DNA of 64,000 nt, from contig NZ_BMTL01000002.1 in the NCBI RefSeq assembly GCF_014649655.1, positions 62,001 through 126,000 on the forward strand. Direction: 5' to 3'. Shown one piece after another: positions 18,164-26,503 of the stretch. A model generated the notes under the pieces. The model saw only the letters and a program-made list of their open reading frames with translations. It searched no databases and was not told where the DNA came from. The first letter of the stretch is position 1. Each line of letters opens with the position of its first letter. Position numbers and translations under genes: made by a program. This DNA comes from Streptomyces humidus (lineage in GTDB: Bacteria > Actinomycetota > Actinomycetes > Streptomycetales > Streptomycetaceae).

Positions 18164-18955
18164 ATGCTCGGGCTCAACCGCGTGAAGAAGAACGCAGCCG
18201 TGGTCGCGGCGACCGCCGTCGCGGCGGCGACGGCACTGCTCAGCGCCCCCACCGCTGTCGCAGCGCCGCAGCCGGTCGTGGGCGGCACCACGACGACGAC
18301 CACGGCGTACCCGTTCATGATGCAGATCACCGACGCCTCACAGAACCAGTTCTGCGGCGGGACGCTCGTCTCGGCGACCAAGGTGGTCACGGCCGCCCAC
18401 TGCATGGTCGGCGAGACCACGAGCAGCGTGCGTGTCGTCGGGGGGCGCACGTACCTGAGCGGCGCCGACGGCACGGTCCGCCGGGTGAGCAGGATCTGGA
18501 TCGACCCGGAGTACACGGACGCCACCGACGGCGACGACGTGGCCGTCCTGACCCTGTCGACGTCGATGCCGTACGCCACGGCGTCGTACGTCTCCCCGTC
18601 GCAGACCGGGGTGTACGCGGCCGGCACCACCGCCCGCGTCCTCGGCTGGGGCGCCACCTCGGAGAACGGCAGCTCCTCCGAGCAGCTGCGGACCGCGACC
18701 GTGCCGGTCGTGTCCGACGCGAGCTGCGAGAGCTCCTACGGTTCGGACTTCGTCCGGACCGACATGGTTTGCGCCGGATTCGCTTCCGGCGGCACAGACA
18801 CCTGCCAGGGCGACAGCGGCGGTCCCCTGCTCATCGGGGGCGTCCTGGCAGGGATCACTTCTTGGGGCGAGGGCTGCGCGGAGGCCGGTCACCCGGGTGT
18901 GTACACCCGGCTGACCACCTTCTCGAGCCTGGTGACCGCGCAGGTCACCTCGTAG
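18164..18955 (+). CDS. Secreted trypsin-like serine protease
   Basis: A 263-residue chymotrypsin-fold (S1) protease precursor. Residues 1 to about 32 form a signal peptide (positively charged start, then AAVVAATAVAAATALLSAPTA, shortened here to the hydrophobic core AAATALLSA) with cleavage near AVAA, and a short propeptide precedes the mature VVGG terminus. The catalytic triad is visible as TAAHC, GDDVAVLTL and GDSGGPL. The aspartate in DTCQGDSGG at the S1 pocket base predicts Arg/Lys specificity. Cysteines are placed for three disulfides. The ATG at 18164 follows GAGGAG. It is exported to the medium and probably controlled by the upstream LAL regulator. Confidence 0.93.
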   Translation: MLGLNRVKKNAAVVAATAVAAATALLSAPTAVAAPQPVVGGTTTTTTAYPFMMQITDASQNQFCGGTLVSATKVVTAAHCMVGETTSSVRVVGGRTYLSGADGTVRRVSRIWIDPEYTDATDGDDVAVLTLSTSMPYATASYVSPSQTGVYAAGTTARVLGWGATSENGSSSEQLRTATVPVVSDASCESSYGSDFVRTDMVCAGFASGGTDTCQGDSGGPLLIGGVLAGITSWGEGCAEAGHPGVYTRLTTFSSLVTAQVTS

Positions 18956-19028
18956 CCGGCGCACGGCCGGCCCCGAAGAACGCCTGAGGGCCCCCACCCG
19001 TCCGGGGACTCTCAGGGAACGATCAGGG

Positions 19029-19096
19029 GGCGCTGCGAGCCTCCACGAGCGGCCCGCAGCGCCTCCTCTCCACTCCCCCGCCGGGCCCGGCGGGGG
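19029..19096. terminator. Two hairpins between convergent genes
   Basis: A 9-bp stem GGCGCTGCG/CGCAGCGCC (19029-19037 with 19055-19063) and a 22-bp perfect palindrome (19075-19096, CCCCCGCCGGG followed by its complement) lie between the trypsin gene and the convergent AlkZ-like gene. Together they probably terminate both transcripts. Confidence 0.7.
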
Positions 19097-19120
19097 CTTC
19101 CCGCGTGAAGCCCGCGACGT

Positions 19121-20236
19121 TCAGGGCGCGACGGCCCTCACCCGGCCGAAGCGGATGTCGCGGGGCTCCCCCGCATACAGCACGGACAGCATCCGCTCGC
19201 CCTCCGCGGCGACGTCCCGGCGCTGCGCCGCGGTGAGGGCGGCGAAGGTCTCGACGACCAGGGCGTCCGGCTCCGTTCTCCACACCCCCGCGAGGAAGCC
19301 GTCGACGAGGAGGGTGCGGTGGGCCTGGTTGCCCTGCCGGCTGCGGCCCAGGTACTCCGGCGGGACGACCCGCGCGCGGTCGGCGTGGGAGAGGAGCAGG
19401 TTGTCGTACTCGGGGAGGAAGCGGGGCGGGGCCGGGGTGTCGGGGTCGGGGCGGGGGGCGTCGGGGAGGTCGAAGAGTTCGACGCCCCGCTCGTCGCGGA
19501 AGACGAGCAACCGGGGCCGCAGCCGTTCGAAGGCCGGGCGCAGCCGGGTCAGTCCGGCCCAGGTCTGCATGTCCTTGACGGAGGCCGGGCCGAAGGCGGC
19601 CAGGTAGCGCAGGACGACGTCCTCGGGCGCGGGCGCGGGTCCGGCGGCGCGGCCGAGCCAGTGTTCGGCGGTGGTGAGGGCGACCTGCCCGCTCCTGCCC
19701 CACAGTCCGCGCGGGGTGACCTGGACCAGGGGCAGGCCGCACCGGGCGGCGACGGCGAGGGCGGAGGGGTCGGCGTCGGGCCATACGGCCCGGAGGGCTT
19801 CGCGCAGTTGCGCCATCGTGCGCGGCTCGGCCTCCACGAGGTCGCGGGCCAGCGCGGCGAGGCGTTCGAGGTCGACGCCGTCGAGGCCCTTGCGGAAGTA
19901 CGTCAGCTCGCGGTCGCGGGCGGGCTGCACGAACGGGCGCAGGGTCAGGCAGTCGTCCGCGGTGTGGGTGTGGATGGTGGAGCGCATGCTGACGATGCGG
20001 ACGGCCTCACGGCGGGCCATCAGGGCCGACAGCGCCTCCGGGACGAAGCCTTCGAGGCGGGCGGCGAGCGCGTGGTAAGGGGGTTTGACGTTCTGCGCCT
20101 GCAGCCCGAGGAGATGGTGCACGGCGGCTCCCGCCGACAGGGGCGAGCGACGCAGCAGCAGCTGCCGGCCGAGAGTGGCCCGGTTGAGGGCACGCACGCC
20201 GAGCACGGGGGCCGCCGGGGACGTCGTCTTCGTCAT
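19121..20236 (-). CDS. AlkZ-like winged-helix DNA-binding protein
   Basis: A 371-residue protein of the winged helix DNA-binding domain family that includes the interstrand-crosslink glycosylase AlkZ. The N-terminal block HHLLGLQAQNVKPPYHALAARL contains the conserved Q-x-Q, and EAVRIVSMRSTIHTHTADD and FLPEYDNLLLSHADRARV are family blocks. The family excises alkylated or crosslinked bases, and members often accompany natural product genes as self-protection; no such cluster is obvious here. I use the ATG at 20236; a TTG three codons upstream is possible. No strong ribosome binding site is seen. Confidence 0.85.
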   Translation of the reverse strand: MTKTTSPAAPVLGVRALNRATLGRQLLLRRSPLSAGAAVHHLLGLQAQNVKPPYHALAARLEGFVPEALSALMARREAVRIVSMRSTIHTHTADDCLTLRPFVQPARDRELTYFRKGLDGVDLERLAALARDLVEAEPRTMAQLREALRAVWPDADPSALAVAARCGLPLVQVTPRGLWGRSGQVALTTAEHWLGRAAGPAPAPEDVVLRYLAAFGPASVKDMQTWAGLTRLRPAFERLRPRLLVFRDERGVELFDLPDAPRPDPDTPAPPRFLPEYDNLLLSHADRARVVPPEYLGRSRQGNQAHRTLLVDGFLAGVWRTEPDALVVETFAALTAAQRRDVAAEGERMLSVLYAGEPRDIRFGRVRAVAP

Positions 20237-20360
20237 GAACGGCAACCTAGCGGTGATCGAGGACAGTATCTGTCCTACAGCACTCTGCGGACGGGGCCGG
20301 GCCCCCGCGTCGACGCCGTATGCCCCCTATATCCTGCTTGGTGATCGGCCTCCCCGGCGG

Positions 20361-20460
20361 CCGGTCCGGTGACCGGCTCGGTGACCGGCCCGTCGGCGGG
20401 CTCCGCGACCGGTCCGGTGACCGGCTCGAGGACCAGCCCCGTGACCGGTCCGGTGACCGG
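20361..20460 (+). repeat. Three exact 16-bp direct repeats ahead of corA
   Basis: CCGGTCCGGTGACCGG occurs exactly at 20361-20376, 20409-20424 and 20445-20460, with partial copies between. The spacings (48 and 36) are multiples of three, and the frame read through them (repeated RSGDRL) stays open into corA from an ATG at 20320. So the repeats may encode an N-terminal extension rather than a leader. Confidence 0.75.
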
Positions 20461-20514
20461 CCGGGATCGGACGACGTCCGCAACGACCGCAGTCTCGACC
20501 GAGAGGCAGCCGCG

Positions 20515-21645
20515 ATGCCCGAGCGCCCCATGAAGCCCGTCTGGCGCCGCAACCCGCCCGCACCCGCGCCGGGGGCGCTGCCGCCGCGCCCGTCGGCGAC
20601 GCCGTCCGCGGACCCGTCCGGGACGGCCGGCGTCGTCAGGGCCGTCCTGTACCGGGACGGCGTCCGGGTCGTCGCCCCGGACACGCTCGCGGAGACCTAC
20701 CGGGCGCTGCGCGAGCAGCCGGCGGGCATGGCGTGGATCGGGCTGGCCCGCCCGACCGAGGACGAACTGCGCTCCCTGTCCGCCGAGTTCGACCTGCACC
20801 CGCTCGCCGTCGAGGACGCGAAGGAGGCTCATCAACGGCCGAAGCTGGAGCGCTACGGCGAGACCCTGTTCGTCGTCCTGCGGGCCGCCCGCTACCTGGA
20901 CGCGCCCGAGGAGATCGACTTCGCCGAGCTGCACGTGTTCGTCGGCCCCGACTTCGTCATCACCGTCCGGCACGGCGCGGCGCCCGACCTGTCGGCGGTG
21001 CGCCGGCGCATGGAGGAGTCCCCGGAGCTGCTGAGGCTCGGCCCGGAGGCGGTCCTGTACGCGATCCTGGACGCGGTGGTCGACGACTACGCGCCGGTCG
21101 TGTCGGGCGTGCAGAACGACATCGACGAGATCGAGACCGAGGTGTTCCGCGGCGACCCGGAGGTCTCCCGCCGGATCTACGAACTCTCCCGCGAGATGGT
21201 GGAGTTCCAGCGCGCCACCCGCCCGCTGGTCGGAATGCTGCACGGTCTGATGGCCGGGTTCTCCAAGTACGGCACGGACGACGAGCTCCAGCGCTACCTG
21301 CGCGACGTCGCCGACCACGTCACGCACACCAGCGAACGCGTCGACGGGTTCCGCCAGGCCCTCACCGAGATCCTCACGGTGAACGCGACCCTCGTCACCC
21401 AGCAGCAGAACGCGGAGATGCGGGCGCTGGCGGAGGCCGGGTTCGAGCAGAACGAGGAGGTCAAGAAGATCTCGTCCTGGGCGGCCATCCTGTTCGCGCC
21501 GACGCTGGTGGGGACGATCTACGGGATGAACTTCACGCACATGCCGGAGCTGCGCTGGGTGTTCGGCTATCCCTTCGCGATCGCCCTGATGGCGGTGGTG
21601 TGCACCGGCCTGTACTTCGTCTTCAAACGGCGGGACTGGCTCTGA
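20515..21645 (+). CDS. corA: CorA family Mg2+/Co2+ transporter
   Basis: A 376-residue CorA-type divalent cation channel. The cytoplasmic N-terminal alpha/beta domain runs to about residue 250, with long helices (ALTEILTVNATLVTQQQNAEM). Two C-terminal membrane helices follow, with the selectivity signature YGMNF at the end of the first and FKRRDWL at the C-terminus. Functional as a homopentamer in the membrane. The ATG at 20515 has GAGAGG upstream; an in-frame ATG at 20320 would add 65 repeat-rich residues. Substrate (Mg or Co) cannot be separated by sequence. Confidence 0.92.
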   Translation: MPERPMKPVWRRNPPAPAPGALPPRPSATPSADPSGTAGVVRAVLYRDGVRVVAPDTLAETYRALREQPAGMAWIGLARPTEDELRSLSAEFDLHPLAVEDAKEAHQRPKLERYGETLFVVLRAARYLDAPEEIDFAELHVFVGPDFVITVRHGAAPDLSAVRRRMEESPELLRLGPEAVLYAILDAVVDDYAPVVSGVQNDIDEIETEVFRGDPEVSRRIYELSREMVEFQRATRPLVGMLHGLMAGFSKYGTDDELQRYLRDVADHVTHTSERVDGFRQALTEILTVNATLVTQQQNAEMRALAEAGFEQNEEVKKISSWAAILFAPTLVGTIYGMNFTHMPELRWVFGYPFAIALMAVVCTGLYFVFKRRDWL

Positions 21646-21729
21646 ACGGCCGGCTCTGAACGACCGGGTCGCTCGGCGCACGGCTCGGCGGGCGCCGAGC
21701 GGCCGACCCGCTCGCGCGCCGCCCCGCGG

Positions 21730-22659
21730 TCACGGGCTCTCCTCGCCCTGGGCGATCTCGACCCGGTGGTGGAAGTCGGCCACGCCGGCCGTCCCGGCGG
21801 CGACGGACAGGACCGTGCAGGCCACCAGGAGCGACGCGGTACGGCGCGTGGCACGGGAGCGCCCCCGGGACGGTTCGAGCAGGGCGGCGACGCGCCGGGG
21901 CACCGGACCGGTCGTCGCCGCGGGCGCGAAGGCCGGGCGGGTGGTCGGCGAGGCCTGACCGGCGAGGGCGGCGCGGGCGATGGCCGTGGCGGTCAGCCGC
22001 CGGTCGCCGACGACTTCCGCGGCGGCCTCGTCGGCGGCACGTTCGGCGGCGAGCCGGATGGCGTCGCGGGTGGCGCGCAGAGCGGGATGGCCGTGGGCGG
22101 CGAGCTCGGCCGCGGCCAGGAAGTAGTGGTGGCCGGACCGGTTGTGGGCGCGTTCGTGCGCGAACAGGGCCTCGCGTTCGGCCGGGCCGAGACTGCGCAG
22201 CATGCCGGTGGTGACGACGATGCGGTGGGGCCGTCCGGGAAGGGCGTACGCGTCCGGGTGGGGCGAGTCGATCACGCACAGGTCGCCGGCGGCGGGGCGA
22301 CGGCCAGCCTGCGTGCGGGCGGTGCGGAAGGCGCGGGTCTGCCGCAGCGCCGAGCGTACGAGGGTCCACGCGCTGAGCGTGAGCACCCCGGTGGCCGCCG
22401 TGGCCGCGGGGAGGACGACATGGTCCGCGGGGGTGCGCAGCGGGTGGACGAGCTCGCCGAGGGCGGCGAACGCGGGAAGGGTGAGCAGCCCGGTCAGGAT
22501 CAGGGCCCCGAGGGCGGCGACACAGGCCCCCGCCAGCGCCAGGGCCGAGGCGGTGAGGACCCACAGCGCCGTCGCGGGGGCCAGGCGGTCGGCGGCGCGG
22601 CGGGCCAGGGGCGGCGCGAGGAAGGGCACGAGCAGCGGCACGAGCAGCAGGGCGGTCAC
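21730..22659 (-). CDS. M56 family membrane metallopeptidase (BlaR1-like)
   Basis: A 309-residue integral membrane zinc protease. Several N-terminal membrane helices (residues 1-110) precede the active site ALFAHERAHNRSGHH, which contains the HExxH motif as HERAH, and there is one C-terminal helix (about residues 275-295). No extracellular penicillin-sensor domain is present, so it is the short M56 form. The GTG start overlaps the stop of the upstream BlaI-like repressor (GTGA), a coupled pair. By analogy with BlaR1/MecR1 it should cleave the repressor on a signal; the signal is unknown here. Confidence 0.9.
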   Translation of the reverse strand: MTALLLVPLLVPFLAPPLARRAADRLAPATALWVLTASALALAGACVAALGALILTGLLTLPAFAALGELVHPLRTPADHVVLPAATAATGVLTLSAWTLVRSALRQTRAFRTARTQAGRRPAAGDLCVIDSPHPDAYALPGRPHRIVVTTGMLRSLGPAEREALFAHERAHNRSGHHYFLAAAELAAHGHPALRATRDAIRLAAERAADEAAAEVVGDRRLTATAIARAALAGQASPTTRPAFAPAATTGPVPRRVAALLEPSRGRSRATRRTASLLVACTVLSVAAGTAGVADFHHRVEIAQGEESP

Positions 22660-23033
22660 CGCTCGTCCCCTTCGAGGAGGCGGCGCAGGTACTGCTCGTC
22701 GCCGGGGCTGAGCTGGGCGACGAAGCGGGCCAGGACCGTCTCCCGGTCGGCGTCGCGGTCGAGCTCGGAGTGCATGCGCCGGGCCGTCAGGCCGGGAGCG
22801 TCCTGCACGGGGAAGTAGGCGTAGCCGCGGCCCTGCCGCTCACGGCTGACGACGCCCTTCTCGTGCAGCCGGGTCAATATCGTCGCCACCGTGGTCCGCG
22901 CCAGACCGGAACCGAGTTCGGTCTGCACCAGGCCGGGCGTGAGCGGGGCCCCGGCTGCCCACAGCGCCGCCATGACGGCGGCCTCGAGCTCGCCGGCCGG
23001 CCGCCTCTCGTCCCGCGCATCGGCATCGGTCAT
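22656..23033 (-). CDS. BlaI/MecI-type transcriptional repressor
   Basis: A 125-residue winged-helix repressor. The block LEAAVMAALWAAGAPLTPGLV, then RTTVATILTRLHEKGVV and RERQGRGYAYFPV, is typical of the Penicillinase_R family, and the C-terminal part dimerises. I choose the ATG at 23033, nine bases after GAGGA; a GTG at 23048 is an alternative. Two dyads resembling BlaI operators lie 27-62 bases upstream, which fits autoregulation. It forms an operon with the M56 protease downstream. Confidence 0.9.
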   Translation of the reverse strand: MTDADARDERRPAGELEAAVMAALWAAGAPLTPGLVQTELGSGLARTTVATILTRLHEKGVVSRERQGRGYAYFPVQDAPGLTARRMHSELDRDADRETVLARFVAQLSPGDEQYLRRLLEGDER

Positions 23034-23059
23034 GGGAACGTTCCTCACTCCGCCATCGT

Positions 23060-23094
23060 CTACAGTGCAGTAGACCGTCTACATGATTGTAGTC
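23060..23094. promoter_or_regulatory. Paired BlaI-type operators
   Basis: Two dyads lie side by side: CTACAGTGCAGTAG (23060-23073) and GTCTACATGATTGTAGTC (23077-23094). Both have the CTAC/GTAG (TACA/TGTA) half-sites known for BlaI/MecI operators. They lie between the repressor gene and the divergent dedA gene, so both could be controlled. Confidence 0.75.
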
Positions 23095-23168
23095 AGTCGC
23101 CGGATGCCGCCACGCCAGCGTTGCGCCATGTCCGGCGGTCCGCAAGAAGGATGAGGGGGCTCCCGACG

Positions 23169-23873
23169 ATGACCACAGCCATGCATCTATCGTCGCAGCT
23201 CGCGGTCGACGTGCTGGATGCCCGGTCACTGCTGTCCGCCTTCGGCGTGCTGGGCGTGGGCGTGGTGCTGTTCGCCGAGACCGGGCTGCTGATCGGCTTC
23301 TTCCTGCCCGGCGACTCGCTGCTGGTCACGGCCGGCCTGCTGTGCACGGGCGCCGCCGACCGCGGCCTGAAGCTGTCGCTCGCCCCGCTGCTGGTGGCCG
23401 CGGCGGCGGGGGCGCTGGCGGGCGCGCAGTGCGGATATCTCCTGGGCCGCAGAGCGGGCGGCACGCTGCTGGCCCGCAGCCGCTCGGCCCGACTGCACGA
23501 GGGGGCGCGACACGCGGACGAGCTCCTGGAGCGCTACGGCTACGCCAAGGCGATCTTTCTGGCCCGGTTCGTTCCGGTGGTGCGCACGGTCCTGAACCCG
23601 ATGGCCGGGGCCCTGCGGGTACCGGTGCGGACGTTCACCGTGTGGCAGGTGACCGGCGGGCTGGTGTGGAGCATGGGCCTGACGCTGGCCGGATACGCGC
23701 TGGGCTCCTCCGTGCCGAACGTGGACCGGTATCTGCTGCCGATCGTCGCGGTGATCGTGGCCGTGTCGCTGATCCCGGTCGCCTCCGAGCTGCACCGCTC
23801 ACGCCGGGCCGCGAAGGCGAAGGCTGCGGCTGCGGCTGCGGCTGCGGCTGCGACGAAGGGGGCACGCGAATGA
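23169..23873 (+). CDS. DedA family membrane protein
   Basis: A 234-residue DedA/SNARE-associated (VTT) membrane protein. Characteristic blocks are VVLFAETGLLIGFFLPGDSLL near the N-terminus (given in part: LIGFFLPGDSLL) and FLARFVPVVRTVLNPMAG, with the arginine and G-x-x-R residues of the family. The family includes flippases for undecaprenyl phosphate and phospholipids. The C-terminal tail is Lys/Ala-rich and encoded by a GCTGCG hexamer array (23823-23852). The stop overlaps the next ATG (ATGA). Coupling to a repeat protein and a PAP2 phosphatase gene suggests a shared envelope-lipid role. Confidence 0.88.
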   Translation: MTTAMHLSSQLAVDVLDARSLLSAFGVLGVGVVLFAETGLLIGFFLPGDSLLVTAGLLCTGAADRGLKLSLAPLLVAAAAGALAGAQCGYLLGRRAGGTLLARSRSARLHEGARHADELLERYGYAKAIFLARFVPVVRTVLNPMAGALRVPVRTFTVWQVTGGLVWSMGLTLAGYALGSSVPNVDRYLLPIVAVIVAVSLIPVASELHRSRRAAKAKAAAAAAAAAATKGARE

Positions 23874-24316
23874 CGCCCGCCCTCGCCGGCCCGTCGGCCG
23901 GCGGCTGCCCGGTGAGCGGCTCCCCGGTGAGCGGCTCCCCGGTGAGCGGCTGCCCGGTGAGCGGCTCCCCGGTGAGCGGCTGCCCGGTGAGCGGCTGCCC
24001 GAGCAGGAAGGCGCCGGCCGACGGCGCCTCGATCGACGGCGAGGCCTGTACCGACGTGGCGCATCCGGCCCGGCACGCTCCGGGGCGGCCGCACGGCACG
24101 GCGCCGGCCGTGCCGATGCACGAGCACGCGTTCACCCTGTTCGGCGCGCTCATGACGTACGACCGGTGGCGCGCCCGACGGGTGGGCCCCGCCGCGTTCA
24201 CGACGGCGCCCACCGGGCTGCTCGCCATGTCCTCGCCGCGGCGCGGGCGGGCGCAGGCCCCGGTCCCGCGGCCTGTCGCCGCCCGCCTGCGCCCGCTGCC
24301 GGCGGTGATCCCGTGA
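23870..24316 (+). CDS. Repeat-containing hypothetical protein between dedA and PAP2
   Basis: A 148-residue ORF coupled at both ends (ATGA with dedA, GTGA with the PAP2 gene). Its N-terminal part is a tandem array of the five-residue unit CPVSG/SPVSG, encoded by a 15-bp repeat (about 23902-24000). The rest is basic, with MHEHAFTLFGALMTYDRW in the middle. No family is recognised. The overlaps and ribosome binding site (AAGGGGG) support translation, but it might serve mainly to couple the flanking genes. Confidence 0.5.
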   Translation: MTPALAGPSAGGCPVSGSPVSGSPVSGCPVSGSPVSGCPVSGCPSRKAPADGASIDGEACTDVAHPARHAPGRPHGTAPAVPMHEHAFTLFGALMTYDRWRARRVGPAAFTTAPTGLLAMSSPRRGRAQAPVPRPVAARLRPLPAVIP

Positions 24317-25005
24317 AACGCGGCGACCTCGCCGAACTGGCCGTCGGCTGCGGCCTCGGCGCCTGGGTGGCGTTCGGCGTGCTCACCATGGTCGTGGTGG
24401 GTCACGACGGCGCGCCGCTGTTCACGGACGCCTCGCTCGCCTCCTGGTCCGTCGGCCACCGGCCGGACGTGGCGGTGGCGTTCGTCCGCGGGGTGACCGC
24501 CACCGGTACCGGTGTCGTCCCGTTCGCGCTGGCCGTGCTGGCCGGGCTCGTCGCGGGACGCACCCCGCGTCGGCGCGCCGCGGCCGTCGCCCTCTGCCTG
24601 GTCTGCCTGGGAGCGGGCCAGGCGCTGCGCTACGCGGTGGTGACGCTCGTCGCCCGGCCCCGGCCGCCCCTGGCGGACTGGGCGACGCACGCCTCGTGGT
24701 GGGCTTTCCCGTCCGGCCACGCCACCACGTCCGCTCTCGCCGCGGGGCTGCTGGTCATCGCCCTGCGCATCCGCGCCCCGCACGGCTGGAGCGTGCTCGC
24801 CCTGGGCATCGGCTGCTGGGGCGTGCTGGTCGGGCTGAGCCGCGTCTACCTCGGGGTGCACTGGTTCACCGACGTCGTCGGCGGCTGGCTCTTCGCCCTC
24901 GGCTGGCTGAGCCTGTGCCTGGGCGCCGCGGCCCGGTGGCTGCCGGAGAGATGGAGCCCGGAGGGGACAGGGCCGACGGGCGCGACGGACACGACTGCGC
25001 CGTGA
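24313..25005 (+). CDS. PAP2 family phosphatase
   Basis: A 230-residue membrane phosphatase of the type 2 phosphatidic acid phosphatase family, with five or six hydrophobic segments. Motif 2 is FPSGHATTS and motif 3 is LSRVYLGVHWFTDVVGG, so both catalytic histidines are present. Motif 1 (VTLVARPRPP) has Val where the family usually has Lys. Such proteins dephosphorylate undecaprenyl diphosphate or other lipid phosphates at the outer membrane face. The GTG start overlaps the stop of the repeat protein. Pairing with a DedA protein fits polyprenyl-phosphate recycling. Confidence 0.88.
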   Translation: MKRGDLAELAVGCGLGAWVAFGVLTMVVVGHDGAPLFTDASLASWSVGHRPDVAVAFVRGVTATGTGVVPFALAVLAGLVAGRTPRRRAAAVALCLVCLGAGQALRYAVVTLVARPRPPLADWATHASWWAFPSGHATTSALAAGLLVIALRIRAPHGWSVLALGIGCWGVLVGLSRVYLGVHWFTDVVGGWLFALGWLSLCLGAAARWLPERWSPEGTGPTGATDTTAP

Positions 25006-25021
25006 GCCCAACCCCTCGGGC

Positions 25022-25243
25022 TCACCCTCTCGGGGGTACCTCCCGGGGGTGCAGGTGGAGAGTGCGGCTCGAACGGCGAGCCGCAAGGCCACCCCACCAC
25101 GGTCGCGCGGACAGGGCCCCGTTCCCGATCACGGTCCGGATCCCGGTCACGTCCCGGGCGCCGATGAGCCCGTCGGCAGCCAGGGTCGAGACCACCCATA
25201 CGCTCGGACAGAACGGGCAGGTCAGCAGCTCGTCTCTCCCCGG
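25022..25243 (-). pseudogene. DUF1360 remnant
   Basis: Directly after the Rieske gene stop, in a different frame, the minus strand encodes GRDELLTCPFCPSVWVVSTL and then ARDVTGIRTVIGNGAL. The ELLTCPFC-x(3)-W block is the centre of DUF1360 membrane proteins. The N-terminal half and any start codon are missing, and the frame ends in basic low-complexity sequence. I read it as a truncated remnant. Confidence 0.5.
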
Positions 25244-25245
25244 TC

Positions 25246-26148
25246 CTACGCGTCTTCCTGGTCGTGCCGGCAGAGACGCACCTCCAGGTGGCCGTCCACC
25301 ATCCGGGTGTCGAAGGCGGGCTGGGGCGCGGTGGCCGGCCCGCGTACGTTCCAGCCGTCCGAGAGCCTGAACACGCTGCCGTGCCAGGGGCATGCGACGC
25401 ACCCGTCCGCGATCGTGCCCTCGGACAGGGGCCCGGCCAGGTGGCTGCACCGGTCGGCCAGCGCGTGGACCTCCCCGTCCGGCTGGTGCACCACCACGAT
25501 CGGCACGTCGTCCACGATGCACCGTACCGCCCGGCCGACGGGGAAGTCGGCCGCCCCGCCGACGCGGTGCCAGCCCTCGCCGACGAGGTGCGCGACCTCC
25601 TCCGCGTGGTTGGCGCCCGAGGCCTGCCGGTAGGCCAGATGGCCGCCCAGCATGCCGCCGACTCCCACCGCCGTCAGCCCCAGGAACCCGAAGGTCCGCC
25701 CCGCCGCCGCGCGCCCCCTGAGCCGGCAGACGAGGGAGGCCGCGTACAGACCGACGGCGGTCGTGTTGGCCACGGCGTGCACCAGCCCGACGCGCTGCTG
25801 CTCGTGGTGCAGTTCCGCCCAGTCGGCCGCGCCGGTCAGGGCGGCGGGCACGGCCGCCGCCAGTCCGACGCCCACGAGGACGCCCGCGCCGCGGGAGCGG
25901 CCGGGCAGCAGATCCAGCACCGCCGCGGACAGCCAGCTGCCGACGGGCACCTGCACCAGCAGCGGATGCACCGGGTGGCCCAGCCACCTGCCGTGCAGCA
26001 CGTCCCGGCCGCGTCCCAGCGGCAGGGCGCGGACACCCGCGGCGAGCGCGTCGATGACCGCGTCGGCCCGGGGATCACGTTCGAGGCGGTCCAGCAGTCG
26101 CTGCGCTCGGTTCTGTCCTGACCGGGGGCTAGGAGACACAGTGCTCAT
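25246..26148 (-). CDS. Rieske 2Fe-2S protein with N-terminal DUF2231 membrane domain
   Basis: A 300-residue fusion. The first about 190 residues are a DUF2231 membrane domain, with WLGHPVHPLLVQVPVGSW and hydrophobic helices. The last about 105 form a Rieske domain with cluster ligands in CSHLAGPLSEG and CPWHGSVFRLSDG. It is probably a membrane-anchored electron carrier; the partner oxidase or reductase is not encoded nearby. The ATG at 26148 has only a weak purine run upstream. It converges on the PAP2 operon and is divergent from the FUSC gene. Confidence 0.88.
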   Translation of the reverse strand: MSTVSPSPRSGQNRAQRLLDRLERDPRADAVIDALAAGVRALPLGRGRDVLHGRWLGHPVHPLLVQVPVGSWLSAAVLDLLPGRSRGAGVLVGVGLAAAVPAALTGAADWAELHHEQQRVGLVHAVANTTAVGLYAASLVCRLRGRAAAGRTFGFLGLTAVGVGGMLGGHLAYRQASGANHAEEVAHLVGEGWHRVGGAADFPVGRAVRCIVDDVPIVVVHQPDGEVHALADRCSHLAGPLSEGTIADGCVACPWHGSVFRLSDGWNVRGPATAPQPAFDTRMVDGHLEVRLCRHDQEDA

Positions 26149-26503
26149 GAGCAGCCGGGTCCCCCTCAGCTCCCACGGCAAACGAACCGTCGACGGCAGC
26201 AGCGGACCGACGCACGGGGGCCGTTCCCGGCCCCTCCGTCGGCGACCCGACGTCGCGACCCAGCATCGGGGCGCGGCTACCGACACGGCGCGCGGAACCG
26301 TCGCCGTGCGAGGAGCGACGGCACCGACGGACCGCGGACCGCGGAACCGCCACCCGGACGCACCGTGGACGGTGTGCTCAGCGCAGCGAACGCACCGACG
26401 GCCGCCCCGGCCACGCGACGTGGGCGGGGCGGGTAGCCCGCCGATCCGGACGAAGTCGTCGCCGGCAGGTGCACAGTGCTTCCGGCGTGGCACCTGCTTC
26501 CCC
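26149..26503. other. Intergenic region between divergent genes
   Basis: About 355 bases between the Rieske and FUSC genes. It is G+C rich with many CGG/CCG runs. I see no gene, clear promoter hexamers or long dyad. Both genes must be driven from here. Confidence 0.4.
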
